Source of the DNA: Neocallimastix lanati (nom. inval.)
Lineage: Eukaryota; Neocallimastigomycota; Neocallimastigomycetes; Neocallimastigales; Neocallimastigaceae
Direction of reading: 5' to 3'
DNA length: 52,500 nt
Assembly: GCA_016946835.1 (NCBI GenBank)
Contig: JACVTC010000028.1
Location: 1,342,501 to 1,395,000 of the forward strand
The translations under genes and the position numbers were made by a program. Every line of letters begins with the position of its first letter. The first letter of the stretch is position 1. This document shows positions 1 to 12,400 of this stretch, in pieces. The notes under the pieces were generated by a model. The model saw nothing but the letters and a program-made list of their open reading frames with translations, did no database searches and was not told the DNA's origin.

Positions 1-797
1 AATAAAAAAAAAAAAAATAAAAAAAAAAAGAAATAATCACATAAAAAAAAAAAAAAAAGAAAAAATAAAAAATAAAATAAAAAATTATCTTTTTTTTTTT
101 TTTTTTTTATTTAACCAATTATTATTATTATTATTTTAAGTACAATATCTAGAATTTTTAGTTTATTATTATAATTTTTTTTAATTTCTATTTCTATATA
201 TATATAATCATTTTAATATAATAATGAAATTATTTAAGAAAAAAAAAAAATTAAAAAAAAAAGGACAATTAAAAAAGGGATAAAAAAAAAGTTTTTTTTT
301 TTCATTTTTCTTTTCTTTTTTTTTTTAAAAAAAAATGGAATATTAAAAAAAAAAAAAAAGAAAAAAAGGAAAATATAAAAAATTTATACAAATAAAGTTA
401 CAAAAAAAAAAAAAAAAAGAATAAATTAAAACAAAAGATAAAAAAAAAAAAAAAAAAAGGAAAATAAAAAAAAATATTAAAAATAATATTATATATATAT
501 ATAGAAATTAATATATAAAAAGGATATTAATCAACTTTTACAAACTTTAATTATTATTATTATTCTTTTTATTATTATTGTTAAATTATATTATCAATTT
601 TTATTTTTTTTTTTATTTTTTTTTTATTTTATAAATCATTATCAATTTTTATTTTTTTATTTTTTTTTTTATTTTTTTATTTTTTTTTTTTATTTTTATT
701 TTATAACATTTAATTTTCTTTAATTAAAAATATCATTTCTTTAATTTTTTTTTTTATTAAATTTCAAAACTTCTTATTATTTGTTCATTTTCTTTTT

Positions 798-828
<31 letters not shown>

Positions 829-2731
829 CCTTTTTTCCTTTTTTTTTTCTTTTTTTTTTTTTTAATTTTTAATTTATTTATTAAAGTTTTTATTATTTTT
901 TTTTTTTTTTCATAAAAATGATATTGTTCTTATTTTATTTTATTTTATTTTTTTGTATTAATTATTTTATTTTAAATAAATATATATTAATGATAATATA
1001 TATTAGTGATATTATATATATATAAAATAATAATTGAAATAAAAGTAATTTTTTTTTAAACTTTATTATATTTTATTTTTTTTTTATTTTTATTTTTTTT
1101 TTTAGGTTTATTACTTCATATTTATTTCAAATTTATTTCATCTTTTTTTTTTTTTTGTGTTTAAAAAAAAAAAAAAGATGAAATAAAAAAAAAAAAAAAT
1201 TTTTTTTTTATTTTCATTGGATAATCATTTAATAATAATAATCAAATTATCAATTCAAAAGTCATAATTGAAAAAGGAAAAAAAAAAAATAAAGTAAAAA
1301 AAAAGTAAAATTAAAATAAAATCAAAAAAAAAAAAAAAATAAAAAAATAAAAAAAAAAAATAAAATCAAAAAAAAAAAAAAAAAAAAAATGAAATCAAAA
1401 AAAAAAAAGAAAAAAATAAAATCAAAAAAAAAAAAAAATAAAATAAAGGACTAAATATTATATATACATATATATATATATTATATTTTTTTATTTTTAT
1501 TTTTATTATTATTATTTTTTTTTTTTTTAATTTTTATACATTTTTAAATACTAGTCTTATTTATATTTTGCATAATTTTATTTTAGCTTATTTTTATTTT
1601 TATTTTATTTTTTTTTTATTTGCATATTTTTTTTTAACCTATTTATTTTTATTTAATTTATTTTTTACTATTTATTTTTATTTTATTTATTTATTTTTAT
1701 TTTATTTTATTTTATTTTATTTTATTTTATTTTTTTTTTTTTTGGCATATTTATATAAATATCATGATATACATCCTTCTTTTTTTTTTTTTTTTATTCT
1801 ATTTATAACTTTTTATTTTTATAGTTTTACTTTATTTTTTATTTTTTTTTTTATCTTTATTTTTTTTTTATCTTTATTTTTTTTTATCTTCTTTTTTTTT
1901 TTATTCTTTATTTTTTTTTTTTTTTATTTATAACTATTATTTTTTATTGGAGCGTCAACCCTGAAAATGTTGTTAAGATAAGCTCAAGGAGGACCATCAT
2001 TTTTTTTTTTTCAGAGAGAGAGAGAGAATCAATTCAAAAACCCTTCAACTTCGGGGGAATAATCAGTTAATAGGGAGAAGTGAGGCAGTTTCATTGTTGC
2101 TATATGGACATTCTTTTTTTTTTTTTTTTTTTTTCTCTGAATTTATTTTATATACACTTTTTTTTTTTTATTATAAATATATAAAATATATATATATATA
2201 TATATATATATTTTTTTACTTTTTACTTTTTTAATTTTCACATTTTTTTTAACTATTTTTTATTTTTTTTTTAAAATTTATTAATTATATATTCTTCTAA
2301 TTGGATAAATCATATTTATTTTATTTATATTTATTTATTTATTAATTCTATGTTTTTTTATTTTTTTTATTTTTTTTTTTTTTATATATATATAAAAAAA
2401 ATTTTATGTAATTATTTAATAAATAATGATTAAAGTTTCTCAATAAATACAGCTACAAAAAAAAAAAAAAAAAAGAAAAAAAAATATTTTTATTTTTATA
2501 TTTTCATTTTTATTATTATTATTATTATTTATTATTATTATTATTATTATCATTATTATTATTATTATTATAATTTTTACTATTACTATTATTATTTTTA
2601 ACCTTTGTTCTTATCTTCACCTAAATGGTAAAAAAAAAAAAAAAAATTTTTTTTTTTTAAAATTTAAAAAGATTATCCTCTCCATCATCTAAAATTTCAA
2701 TTAATTGTAAAAAAAAAGGGAATTTTTTTAA
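1..2731. other. Gene-free low-complexity A/T region
   Basis: This stretch is almost entirely runs of A or T separated by single bases, with short TTA, TTTTA and AT repeats. The only long open frame (1568-1933) codes for nearly pure Phe/Tyr/Leu/Ile and follows the T-runs, so it is not a gene. One G+C-richer patch at about 1944-2113 is listed separately. No telomere-type repeat is visible at the left edge. Confidence 0.8.
1944..2113. other. G+C-elevated non-coding patch
   Basis: This is an island of ordinary-complexity sequence in pure A/T. It contains a GA-dinucleotide run at about 2013-2025. It also has a segment at 2041-2080 that can fold, with CCCT against AGGG and AACT against AGTT around a G-rich loop. 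A long T-run follows immediately. No open frame or tRNA pattern is present. It may be a non-coding RNA or a transposon relic; the sequence does not decide. Confidence 0.35.
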
Positions 2732-3033
2732 GGGGGAGAGTGTGTGTTGCATTTCATCATGTGGCGTATTGATTTACATAAATGAATAAATAAATAAATG
2801 AAGGAATAAATAAAAATTCAAAATATTTTCTTTTTTTTTTTTAAAACTTGGTTTTGATTATTATATTTAATCATTAATGATTAATATTAAAATTTATTTA
2901 TTCATAATTATTAATATTAAAATTTATTTAGGGAGAGTTGCATTTCCCCAGATTGCATTTCCCCAGATTGCATTTCGCCAAGTGGCGTATTATTAAAATG
3001 TTGCATTTCCCCAAGTTGCATTTCGACAAATGG
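2732..3033 (+). repeat. Left terminal array of the MULE element
   Basis: Modules starting TTGCATTTC lie at 2747, 2938, 2953, 2968, 3001 and 3016. Most continue with CCCCA or GCCAAG and some with GGCGTATT. The end-like sequence GGGAGAG occurs twice, near 2733 and 2931, as if a second terminus were duplicated inside the first. Spacing between adjacent modules is 15 bp. Such arrays usually bind the transposase; that role here is inferred. Confidence 0.75.
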
Positions 3034-3140
3034 CTTATTGATATAAGTAAATGAATAAATAAATAAATAAATAAAAATTCAAAATAATTTTTTTAAACTT
3101 GTTTTTATTATATTATATAATTATAGATATTTTTTAAAAT

Positions 3141-3764
3141 AAAATAATTATTAATAATATTTAATTATAAAAATAAATTTAATTATAAAGATATATTTTA
3201 ATATTTTGTAAAAAAATAATATTATAGCAATACTTTAATTATAAAAATATATTTTTAAAATAATAATATTTTATCATAAAAATATATTTTAATGTTCTTA
3301 AGCTAACCTAATCTAATAAAGATTAAAAATACTTTAATAATTATTGTATTTATTCATTTATTCTCTTTTTAAAATAATTTTTACTATTAAAAAAATTATT
3401 ATTATATATTTTAATATTTCGTAAAATAGTAATAAAATAATAATTTATAATATTTAATTATAAAGATATATTTTAATATTTTGTAAAATAGTAATAAAAT
3501 AATTATTTAAAATATTTAATTATAAAAATAAATTTAATTATAAAGATATATTTTAATATTTTGTAAAAAAATAATATTATAGCAATACTTTAATTATAAA
3601 AATATATTTTTAAAATAATAATATTTTATCATAAAAATATATTTTAATGTTTTTAAGCTAACCTAATCTAATAAAGATTAAAAATACTTTAATAATTATT
3701 GTATTTATTCATTTATTCTCTTTTTAAAATAATTTTTACTATTAAAAAAATTATTATTATATAT
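3141..3764. repeat. Direct duplication inside the MULE element (offset 355 bp)
   Basis: About 269 bp at 3141-3409 recurs at 3496-3764, nearly identical over the whole length, with the linker itself made of partial copies. Both copies contain the marker AAGCTAACCTAATCTAATAAAG. The second copy ends beside the transposase 3' end. This looks like an internal tandem duplication after or during transposon amplification. Confidence 0.8.
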
Positions 3765-3795
3765 GACAGAATTCATTTGGTCAATTTTCTGTCAT
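3763..3795 (-). terminator. Hairpin just past the transposase stop
   Basis: ATGACAGAA at 3763-3771 pairs with TTCTGTCAT at 3787-3795, a perfect 9-bp stem with a 15-nt loop. It lies about 20 bp beyond the end of the transposase frame on the minus strand. It could act in 3' end formation, or be a relic of a small insertion. The hairpin is seen directly; the function is a guess. Confidence 0.3.
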
Positions 3796-3813
3796 TTCTT
3801 AATAATTTATTAT

Positions 3814-5253
3814 TTAATCAATAATTTTTATATTTAAATCATTTAAGCATTTCAACCATAAGTCAATGAAATCATTTCTAACACTTTCCTTTTTTTTTTT
3901 TAATAGAATTTCCATATTTTTGTAATATTTAACCAAAGCTTTAATTTCCTCAGTTCTTATTAATTTTTTTTGTTTTTTATTTCTTAAAATTCCAGCAGTT
4001 CTCCTTTCGTAATCAATGTAATATTTTGATTCTTCTTTTTGCAATTCTGATAGTAATTGAAAAAAAGTTGGTTTTTTTTGCAAATAATTTTTTTAAGTAT
4101 TTATTAAAAGTTTCTGAAACATTATTTGTAATATGCTCAATATTATCATAATAGTTCCAATTTTCAGTTTCATAGTTAATTAAATAAGTTTTTTTAAAAT
4201 ATTCTAAAAATTCTAAAAATTGAACATAATTATGTTCTTGGCACTCACTTTTTATTTTACTATATATATCATATATATATTCAGGATTAATGAAAGGAAA
4301 GTTCGAGATATTATTATAATAAATATATAAATCTTTTATTTTTTCTACTTTATCACCACATAATTCTTTTTTTTTTTTTTTAATTTCTAATGCTCTTTTA
4401 AAATGCCATATACAGTATTTAATATTTGCGTTAATAAAAACTTTTTGTGCAGCATTAGATACAGCTTTTTCAAAATCGCAATGAAATATTTTTGGTGTAA
4501 TTTCAATACTATTATATTTACTAGAATTTTTTTTTTATTTCTTCAAATAATATTTCATAAGTTGTTTGCTTTTTATTTTTTAATATAGAAAAGGAAGTAG
4601 TGTAAAAACAATTTAATTCTGTAACATAGGTTCTAGTTATGAATACTTGATAACTAAATATAGGTGCAATATAAAATGTGCCATCCGCAAAAATATGTTT
4701 ATTTTTAGAAAATAATTCTGCTTGGAATGGAGATTGAAAAACAATTAAATCATTATTTTTGAATATCATAAAATTTTCATCCCTTTTTGTTTTATAATAT
4801 TTTGATTCATTGGGAATTTCATCAAATGATGTTATATCAGGAGGTAGTTGTTTTCTTCTACTTCTTGTTACTTGGGATTTAATTGAATTATATCCTGGAC
4901 ATATAAGACCCATACCTTGAGAAATTTCATCATATGTACGTTTTATATTTACATTAAAAGGAATTGAACTTTTTGAAATTTCATCTTTAATTTTATTTTT
5001 TTACAATTGATTTAGCTGCTCCAAATTTATTTTCAAGATGATTATGTGAGTCATCATATTCTAAGATTTGATTCTCATTATTTAAAATAATGAAAGATGG
5101 ACATTGATTTAATGTTTTATATTATGTACATTTATATTTTTTTGAATTGTCTTTCCTTTTGGATGAAAGATTAAACTTATATTTTCTGTTTAAAATAATT
5201 TGTTCTTTTCCTCTATTAGTTTTGCTTATTTCAATTTCTAGATTTTTCTCCAT
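3814..5253 (-). pseudogene. FLYWCH/MULE transposase, broken by a stop and frameshifts
   Basis: This is the DDE-type transposase of the surrounding element. Reading from ATG at 5253, the N-terminus has a FLYWCH-like finger (YKC, QCPSF, then DDSHNH; the Cys/His pattern fits). An in-frame TAA interrupts it just after YKCT. The frame then shifts at an A7 run and continues through the MULE core: DGTF carries the first catalytic Asp at about 4690. A second A-run shift follows, and then HCDFEKA (second Asp, about 4475-4490) and the CIWHFKRAL motif. At least two more A-run shifts precede the last open piece (3814-4083). The frame ends about 20 bp before the hairpin. It must be inactive as read, unless the A-run shifts are sequencing errors; the internal stop is not in a homopolymer. 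Confidence 0.85.
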
Positions 5254-6022
5254 TTTTTTTTTTTTTTTTAATAAAAGTTTCTAATTAAATATTCTAATGA
5301 TTAATTTTAATAATATATATTTTTAATTATATATACTTTAAATGAAGATTAATTATTCAAATATTATTTTTTAATTCTTCTATATTTTAAATAATTCCTT
5401 TTTTTAGTGTAACTGGATAAATATAAAGTATTTATAAGTTTATTATATTTTTTATTATATAAAGTATAAAAATTTTTATATTATAATTTTATATTTATTT
5501 TTATATTTAATAACTATTATAATTTTCATCATTATTATAAAAATATTATTATTGATGTTTCTGTAATTATTGCTACAGTTTATATTATTTATTTATTATT
5601 TATTATATATTATTTATTATTAATTTATAAAATATTATAAGAAAAACTTTTTACATTTTTCTTAAGTAGGTAAAATATTATTTTTATTAATTCATTTATA
5701 TATATATTTGCAAATAATAATAATATTATTTATAATTTAATCGTCATTATTATTATTAATGACAATCCTTTTATAATTATAGCAATAGTGTTTATATTAT
5801 TATTTTTTTTATTAATTATATTACTATATTGTTTATTTTATTATTATTTTTTTTTTTTATTTATTATTTATCAATTTATTATTTATTTAAACAGATATTT
5901 GTAAAGCTATTTACACATGAAAAAAATTTTTTTAATATTTAAATATTTACTTCATAATTATAAATACATCAATATTAAAAATATTTAATTTTATTTATTT
6001 ATTTATTTATTTAATAATTCTC

Positions 6023-6265
6023 AATTTGGCGAAAAGCAACTTGGCGAAAAGCAACTTGGCGAAATGCCACATTTTTTTAATACGCCACATGCTTTCAAAA
6101 AAATTGGCGAAAAGCAACTTGGCGAAATGCCCCACACCCATTTATTTATTCATTTATTTATTTATTTAATAATTTTCAATTGGGTGAAATATAACCCTTT
6201 TTTTAATACGCTACATACTTTCAAAAAATTTAGCGAAAGGCAACATGGCGAAAGGCAACCACTCC
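6023..6265 (-). repeat. Right terminal array of the MULE element
   Basis: At least seven copies of TTGGCGAAAAGCAAC or variants (GGCGAAATGCC, GGCGAAAGGCAAC) occupy this end, the reverse complement of the left array. Two are followed by AATACGCCACAT or AATACGCTACAT, which complement the GGCGTATT tails on the left. Array modules alternate with TTTA repeats. The outermost copy runs into a long T-run at 6266. Confidence 0.75.
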
Positions 6266-6405
6266 TTTTTTTTTTTTTTTTTAAGATTACCAAAAAAAAA
6301 AAAAAAAAAAAAGAAAGGTTTTGACTTTATCAATGATTTAGGGTTTAAGAAATAAACGTTCAAAATCACGTTATGTCACGTTGCATCACATGATTTAACA
6401 TGATA

Positions 6406-6445
<40 letters not shown>

Positions 6446-7073
6446 AATCTATATTAATAAGAAATTATTATTATTATTTTTTTTATTTTTTTTTTACTTA
6501 GTTTTTTTTTTTTTTTTTTTTTTTAGAGTATTTAGTATTATTTAAATTTTCTTAACCATTATGGAAGGAAAAAGGGTATTATGGACAAATAGTCCTAGTT
6601 TCATAATTTCATTGTTCACAATTTTTTAATTCCGTTTCATGGTTGGTTGGAATGAACTTCAAAATTTATCCCCAACTATCCAACCATTTCTTTTTACAAT
6701 CTTTAACATGAGATCGCTTGTTTTGTAGGTTGGTCGGAGAAAGTGTCAGTTAAAGGAAGCGTTTTTTTTTTTTTTTATTGTTGTTTTTTGTGGTTGTTGT
6801 TGTTAAACTGATAGACTAAGTACCTGTGTTTTTTTTTTTTTTTTTTTTTTTGAATGGTGAAAATGATTGTTTTTTTTTTTTTTTTTTTTTTTTTTAATAG
6901 GTGTACATAAAGAAATAATTGTATAAAAATAGATAAAGAAATTTTTTTTTTGATTTCAGATTTATTTAAGATTTTTCCAACCGGGAATATCCAAACTTTT
7001 TCTTGTAAATTCATTAATAAAATAAAATAATATATAAAAAAAAAAAAAGAGTATGAATTTCTTACTTTATGAA

Positions 7074-7105
<32 letters not shown>

Positions 7106-7229
7106 GGATAGGATTTGATTATGTTCGGAATGGAGGATAACTTTCTAAAGGGTATTTGTAGCTTTTAGGAGTATCTCTATTATGAGGTTTTTTCCATCCT
7201 AAATTTTGTTATTTTGCAATCAATCAATG

Positions 7230-7263
<34 letters not shown>

Positions 7264-7474
7264 GGGGGGGTAATTTACATTATGTGAAAAAAAAAAAAAA
7301 AAATTCGAAATATTTTATTTATGTTTTCATGGTAAACCATGACCAAGTTTTTCTAGGTACCCGAACATCTTGGAATTAATAATCATTTATATCAATTCAT
7401 TTAATTCATTTTATAATTTATAGGGATTTTCTGCTGAGGAATTTAGTATTCATAAATTTTTCATAAATCTTTCA

Positions 7475-7514
<40 letters not shown>

Positions 7515-7570
7515 CGTTTTTGTTTTTCATTAATATATGAGTTGTATCGTTTTTATTAGTTTTTTAATTA

Positions 7571-7608
<38 letters not shown>

Positions 7609-8003
7609 CGGTTTGCTTTTGAATATAAAACATTTTCTAACTTGAACAATCAAAATCATTTATACTTTCTTTATAAGTAACCTACTCCATTAAATTCATA
7701 AGTAGAATTATTTGCATATTTCATTTCAATTTTTTTTTTTTTTTTCTTCTCAAAAATTTTGTGAGAATTTTTTATTTACTATTGGTTATGGGCTCTGAGG
7801 CATCAGTATCAGATGTCCCAAATATTTTTTTTTGTTGTCTGTATTATCATCAAACTAAGGAAATGCAAGACTCTGATGAATTTTTTTTCTTTTTTTTTTT
7901 TAAATTTTCTTTATTATACATAGCTTGAAATTCATCGAAGGAAACTTCACCATTAGATAGTTTTTCTTTATTTTCTTTATATTCAATATTTAAGAAGAGT
8001 TTG

Positions 8004-8039
<36 letters not shown>

Positions 8040-8122
8040 TTGGTTATCAAATAAATTCTTGTTTACATATTTGCATATATGGCATAATTCATTATTATGA
8101 ACTGGTAGGTTTTGAAATATGA

Positions 8123-8161
<39 letters not shown>

Positions 8162-9037
8162 ATTCAATGGAATCAATGGTCGTTAAGTCTTGGTGTTGAC
8201 ATGACGCTATTGCTTCTGTTAAAGTCAATAGTGCTATGAAAGTAGATTTGATAATATTTTTTTATTCATGGTTTCATTAAGGAAATTTATCAACTATTTA
8301 TGTTCCATCTGGATGTATTTAATCGCTTAGAGTCTTTGGGAAAAAAAAAAAAAAGATAAATATAATACTTTTAATTTTTTTTCCTATTCACCAAGGTTAG
8401 CATTATTTTCTAGTCATCATATCAAACATCTCTTTGATTCTCTTTGATTAATAATATCCTGAGAATCTGAAAAATTTTTTTTTCTCTATCAAGGAATACA
8501 TTCTTTTTCATTTAGTATTGATCAGAAGAGAATTTCTTTTTTTACTGTAATGGGTTGTTCAATTTCTGCATGATAATCAAATGAAGTGTTAAGTCTCTTG
8601 ATATTAAAACAAATATAATCTATTATCGCTTTTTTTTTTTTTTGGGACATTTGCATTAATAACTGAACATACTAAAGCATTCTCAATTTTCTCCAATTTT
8701 TCTTGAGGGTTTTAATATTCTGATTAGGTTATTTTTATTTATTTTTTTTATTTTTTTTCTTCCTAAAGCTTTCTTTTTAAAATTATATCGGATTGAACAA
8801 ACTTTTAAAATTTTCTTTGATTTAAATATTGTTACTAATAAGGAATTCTCATTCGTCAAAGTTATTTTTTTTATTAAGACGTTCTTTCGGTTTGAAATTT
8901 AATTTCTTGAGATATGTTTTATATTTAACAATAAAAAATGATTAATTTAAATAAATAAAAAAAAAATACTAATCAACATAATCTTTACCATAATTTCTCT
9001 AAATTTTGGAAAAAAAAATATTATCACTGTCAATTTT

Positions 9038-9099
<62 letters not shown>

Positions 9100-9232
9100 G
9101 AAACATAAAATAGTTAGCAGTTAAAATTTTTTCTATATATTTTTAGTACCATTAAAAATTGATTTAATTCTTTCATTTAATAAATAACAAAGAAGGAGAA
9201 AAAAAATAGAAAAGAGAAAAGTATCAATAAAA
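6266..9232. other. Poly(dT)-riddled region with worn minus-strand coding debris
   Basis: No intact gene is visible. More than ten T-runs of 14 to 38 nt (for example near 6415, 6870, 7080, 7232, 7480, 7577, 8007, 8128) lie on the plus strand, and equally long A-runs are nearly absent. Between them is sequence of normal complexity with short open pieces on the minus strand. One at about 8643-8523 reads KAIIDYICFNIKRLNTS and on to EIEQPITVKKEILF before a stop. A signal-peptide-like piece is listed separately. ATGGTTGG and CCAACCAT around 6640-6690 form an 8-bp stem. An AAT microsatellite lies at about 9041-9095. Confidence 0.55.
7850..8265 (-). pseudogene. Possible degenerate secreted-protein gene
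   Basis: From an ATG near 8265 the minus strand reads MNKKIL and then, after a one-base shift, KSTFIALLTLTEAIASCQHQ. That is a plausible signal peptide with an Ala-x-Ala-type end before Ser-Cys. An A-run of about 33 nt follows (poly-Lys if translated). Next comes a piece with NELCHICKYVNKNLF, a Cys-x-x-Cys pattern slightly like the start of a saposin-type domain. After a second A-run, which starts GTAAAA and could be an intron, comes NGEVSFDEFQAMY, which resembles the end of an EF-hand loop. The parts never join in one frame. Family assignment is not possible; the saposin and EF-hand likenesses are weak. Confidence 0.3.
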
Positions 9233-9355
9233 ATGGCAACAATAACAAACATTGAAAGATATTTAAAAAAAAAAAAATTAAAAAAAAATCAAACATATTA
9301 TGAAAAGTTATTTCAAAAAAAAAAAAAAGTAATAGCTAAAAAAGAAAGAATGTGA
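9233..9355 (+). CDS. Tiny Lys-rich open frame (40 aa), doubtful
   Basis: ATG at 9233 opens a 40-codon frame ending in TGA: MATITNIERYL, Lys run, NQTYYEKLFQ, Lys run, VIAKKERM. Less than half comes from homopolymer A. It sits in a purine-rich context without visible introns. It could be a small gene, a first exon, or chance. I do not recognise it. Confidence 0.15.
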   Translation: MATITNIERYLKKKKLKKNQTYYEKLFQKKKKVIAKKERM

Positions 9356-9446
9356 AGGATTCTACCATTTTTCTTCCATTTCTTTTATTTTTTTTCCTTG
9401 CTTCTTTTATTCAATAAGGAAATAATTAATTTTTGATGTTCTTTAT

Positions 9447-9483
<37 letters not shown>

Positions 9484-12400
9484 CTATTCGTATATATATA
9501 AATGTTTCATATACAAAAGGTTAATTCATCAGGGAATAATATGTAAATCCATAATAAAATATAAAATTTTATTATGAAATTATGAAATCATAATATATAT
9601 TAACAATAGAGTAGTATATAAAGTAATTTTATTCGATATTAAGAAAATAAAAATTTAAAAAAATAACAAAGATGGTATTAATGAAATTCATGATAATATA
9701 GGTCATTAAGAATATAGGTCATTAAGAAAAGAATGAAAAAAAAAAAAAAAAAAAAAAAAAATAGTTTATTTTTAATTTTTTCTTGATTATATTATTGATT
9801 AAGAAATATATTTAAGTGAAAAATAATAAAATATTATATGAAAATTTAGTTTTTTTTAAATTTTTTTTTATTTTTATTTAATTTCATAGGAATAATACTA
9901 TTACTATATACTATCACTATTACTACTGTTACTACAAATACTAATAATAATAGAATATATATATATATATATTTTAATTGTTGATTTTATTATTAATTTC
10001 ATATAATTATTTAAAAGTTTTATCTTTGTTTTTTTACAAAAATTATATTGTATAAAAAATAAAGTGAAATATATATTTTTACTATTGGACTTTATGTATT
10101 AAACATTTATTATTCCAAGTTTTAATTAAAAAAATTTTAGGCAAGGTAAATAAAAAAAAAAGAAAAAACAAAACAAAAAAATAAAACAAAATAAAAATTA
10201 GAAAAAAAAAAATTAATAGTTTTATTCATTTTATTCATTGCTATCTATTATTATTATTATTATTATTATTACCTTTTAATGGAAAAATTCTCAATTATAT
10301 TGGAAAAAATGATAATATAGTTCTTTTTTTTTTTTTTTTTCTTTTATTTTAAAATATTAATTTTTTTAAAAAAATAATTTTGAATTATTAACAATCTTAT
10401 ATATTCTTAAAAAAATAAGAAAAAAGAAAAAAAAAAAACATTTATTAATTAAAAACCTTATTAACAATACTTAACAATTACTTTATTGTTAACTGTAATT
10501 TATATTTTATAATATTATTATCATCTTTTTTTTATTTTTATTTTTATTATTATTTTTATTATTATTTATTTATTTATTTATTTATTATTATTATTATTTA
10601 AAAGTATTATATTTTTTAAAATTTCTATAAAAATTTGACAATCATTGATTACTTTTTTTAATATTTTAAAAATTTAATTTGGATATTCTAAATTGGAAAG
10701 AAAAAAATAATAGATCTTAAGTATCTCCCAATTTAATTCATTTCCTTATATATTTTTTAATATAAAGTAGGAATTAAATTATATCTTAATTTATGCCAAT
10801 AGACATTATTAAAGAGATTAGATTATATAAAACTTTCCTTTTTTTTTTTTTTTTTTTATTATAAATAAAGAAGTGAGCATTACATATAACATATATGTAT
10901 CTAGACTATATATGTAAATAAAATAAGGAGATCATCAAGTTTGTTCTAAAAAAGTCAATTATCATTATAATATAGGAGAAGAGAATATTGATTAGTAATA
11001 TAAAAAATAAAAAAAAAAAAATTTTTTTTCCTTTTTTTAAAGGAGATTTATTTAGACTTTAAAAGGCAATAACCATAATTTTAGTAGTAATATTGTAAAT
11101 ATAAATTAGTATATTATAAGAAATGAATATATAACCATAATATTAATAGATACACCAATATAATTTTCTTTTAAATTATATTAATATATAATAATTAATA
11201 ATTAAAATGGAACATTATTATTTAATTTATTATTCAAGTATTTAATAAAGGATTAAAAATTCAATAGAAATTTTTTTTTTTTTCCCAGACAATATTTTTA
11301 ATTTAGGATATTAAAAAATGACAAATAGCATTGAGACTAAATTTGAAGCAGATATATATATTTTAAATATTATAGGAAATTCATTATCATTAATTATTTA
11401 TATCGTTTCTCAAATACTTTTAAAAAAAATATATAATTAAATATATAAAATTTATTTTAAAATTTGTTTTAATAATAAATAATATTATAAATTTTAAAAT
11501 TATTTAATAAATATCATAAATGAATATATTATGAGATTATTTGTATATATATATAAACTATTATAAACCTTTTTTTTTGTAATAAAAATAATATGAAATA
11601 ATGATTAAGAATTATAATTAGAATAAAAATATAATAATATTAAAAATAATTACAATAATTACTACATAAATATGAATAATACGTAAGAATCAATCAAAAT
11701 AAGAATTATGGTAATAATTATAATAAAGTCTTGAGTAATAATTGTAACCTTGATGAAGTTTCCAATGGGCAGACTTCATACCAATAAAAATTCATTAATT
11801 GAATAAAAAAAAAATTTTTTTAATCAATTAGTCATTTTATTGTTTTTATTTTTAATATTTTATTTCAACAAAGCTATCCATATAAACTTTCCGTTATTAT
11901 TATTATTATTATTATTATCTTTAATATCAATTAATAAAATAATATGCATAATTTTTTTTGCGACTTTTGCTTTTCAGTAGTATTGAGAATTTATAAAGAT
12001 TAATTCTTTTACTTTTAAAAATTTCTATATATCAATATATCAATATATAATATATATAATATATATAATATATATAAATAATATATTTAAATAAATATAA
12101 ATTAATATTTATATTGATAATATTTTTATTAGTGATATATTATGAATATATTAACATTAATATATAATTTTTATACTTAAAAAATAAATAAATAAATAAA
12201 TAAATAAATGAAATAAAATAAATATAAATTTTTATTTATAAATTATATGGTAATATATAACTATTTATTTTTATATTTAATTTTATAATGGTATAATCAT
12301 AAATATTAAGTAGTCAAATTAAGTGTTAATGAAGATTATTTAAATCCATACCAAATAAAATAAATATATATATATTTTAAAAATAGCATTTATTATTTTT

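Larger units (their letters stand above)
2732..6265. mobile_element. Decayed MULE-type DNA transposon with FLYWCH/MULE transposase
   Basis: About 3.5 kb is bounded by two arrays of the same short module in opposite orientation: TTGCATTTCGCCAAG-like on the left, and its complement CTTGGCGAAAAGCAA on the right. Between them lies one minus-strand transposase remnant with a FLYWCH-like zinc finger and a MULE core. Long terminal inverted repeats with a FLYWCH-MULE transposase are typical of Mutator-like elements. The outer limits are placed at the ends of the arrays (GGGGGAGAG on the left, CCACTCC on the right). TTTTTTTAA directly precedes the left end, and a T-run ending in AA follows the right end, so a 9-bp target duplication is possible but unprovable inside T-runs. 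Confidence 0.8.

Noticed and set aside
1568-1933. Open frame of 121 codons, Phe/Tyr/Leu-rich
   Set aside because: Pure product of T-runs; no ATG start, no domain.
6064-6324. Plus-strand open frame over the MULE right end
   Set aside because: Lies on the terminal repeat array and ends in an A-run; translation follows the repeat.
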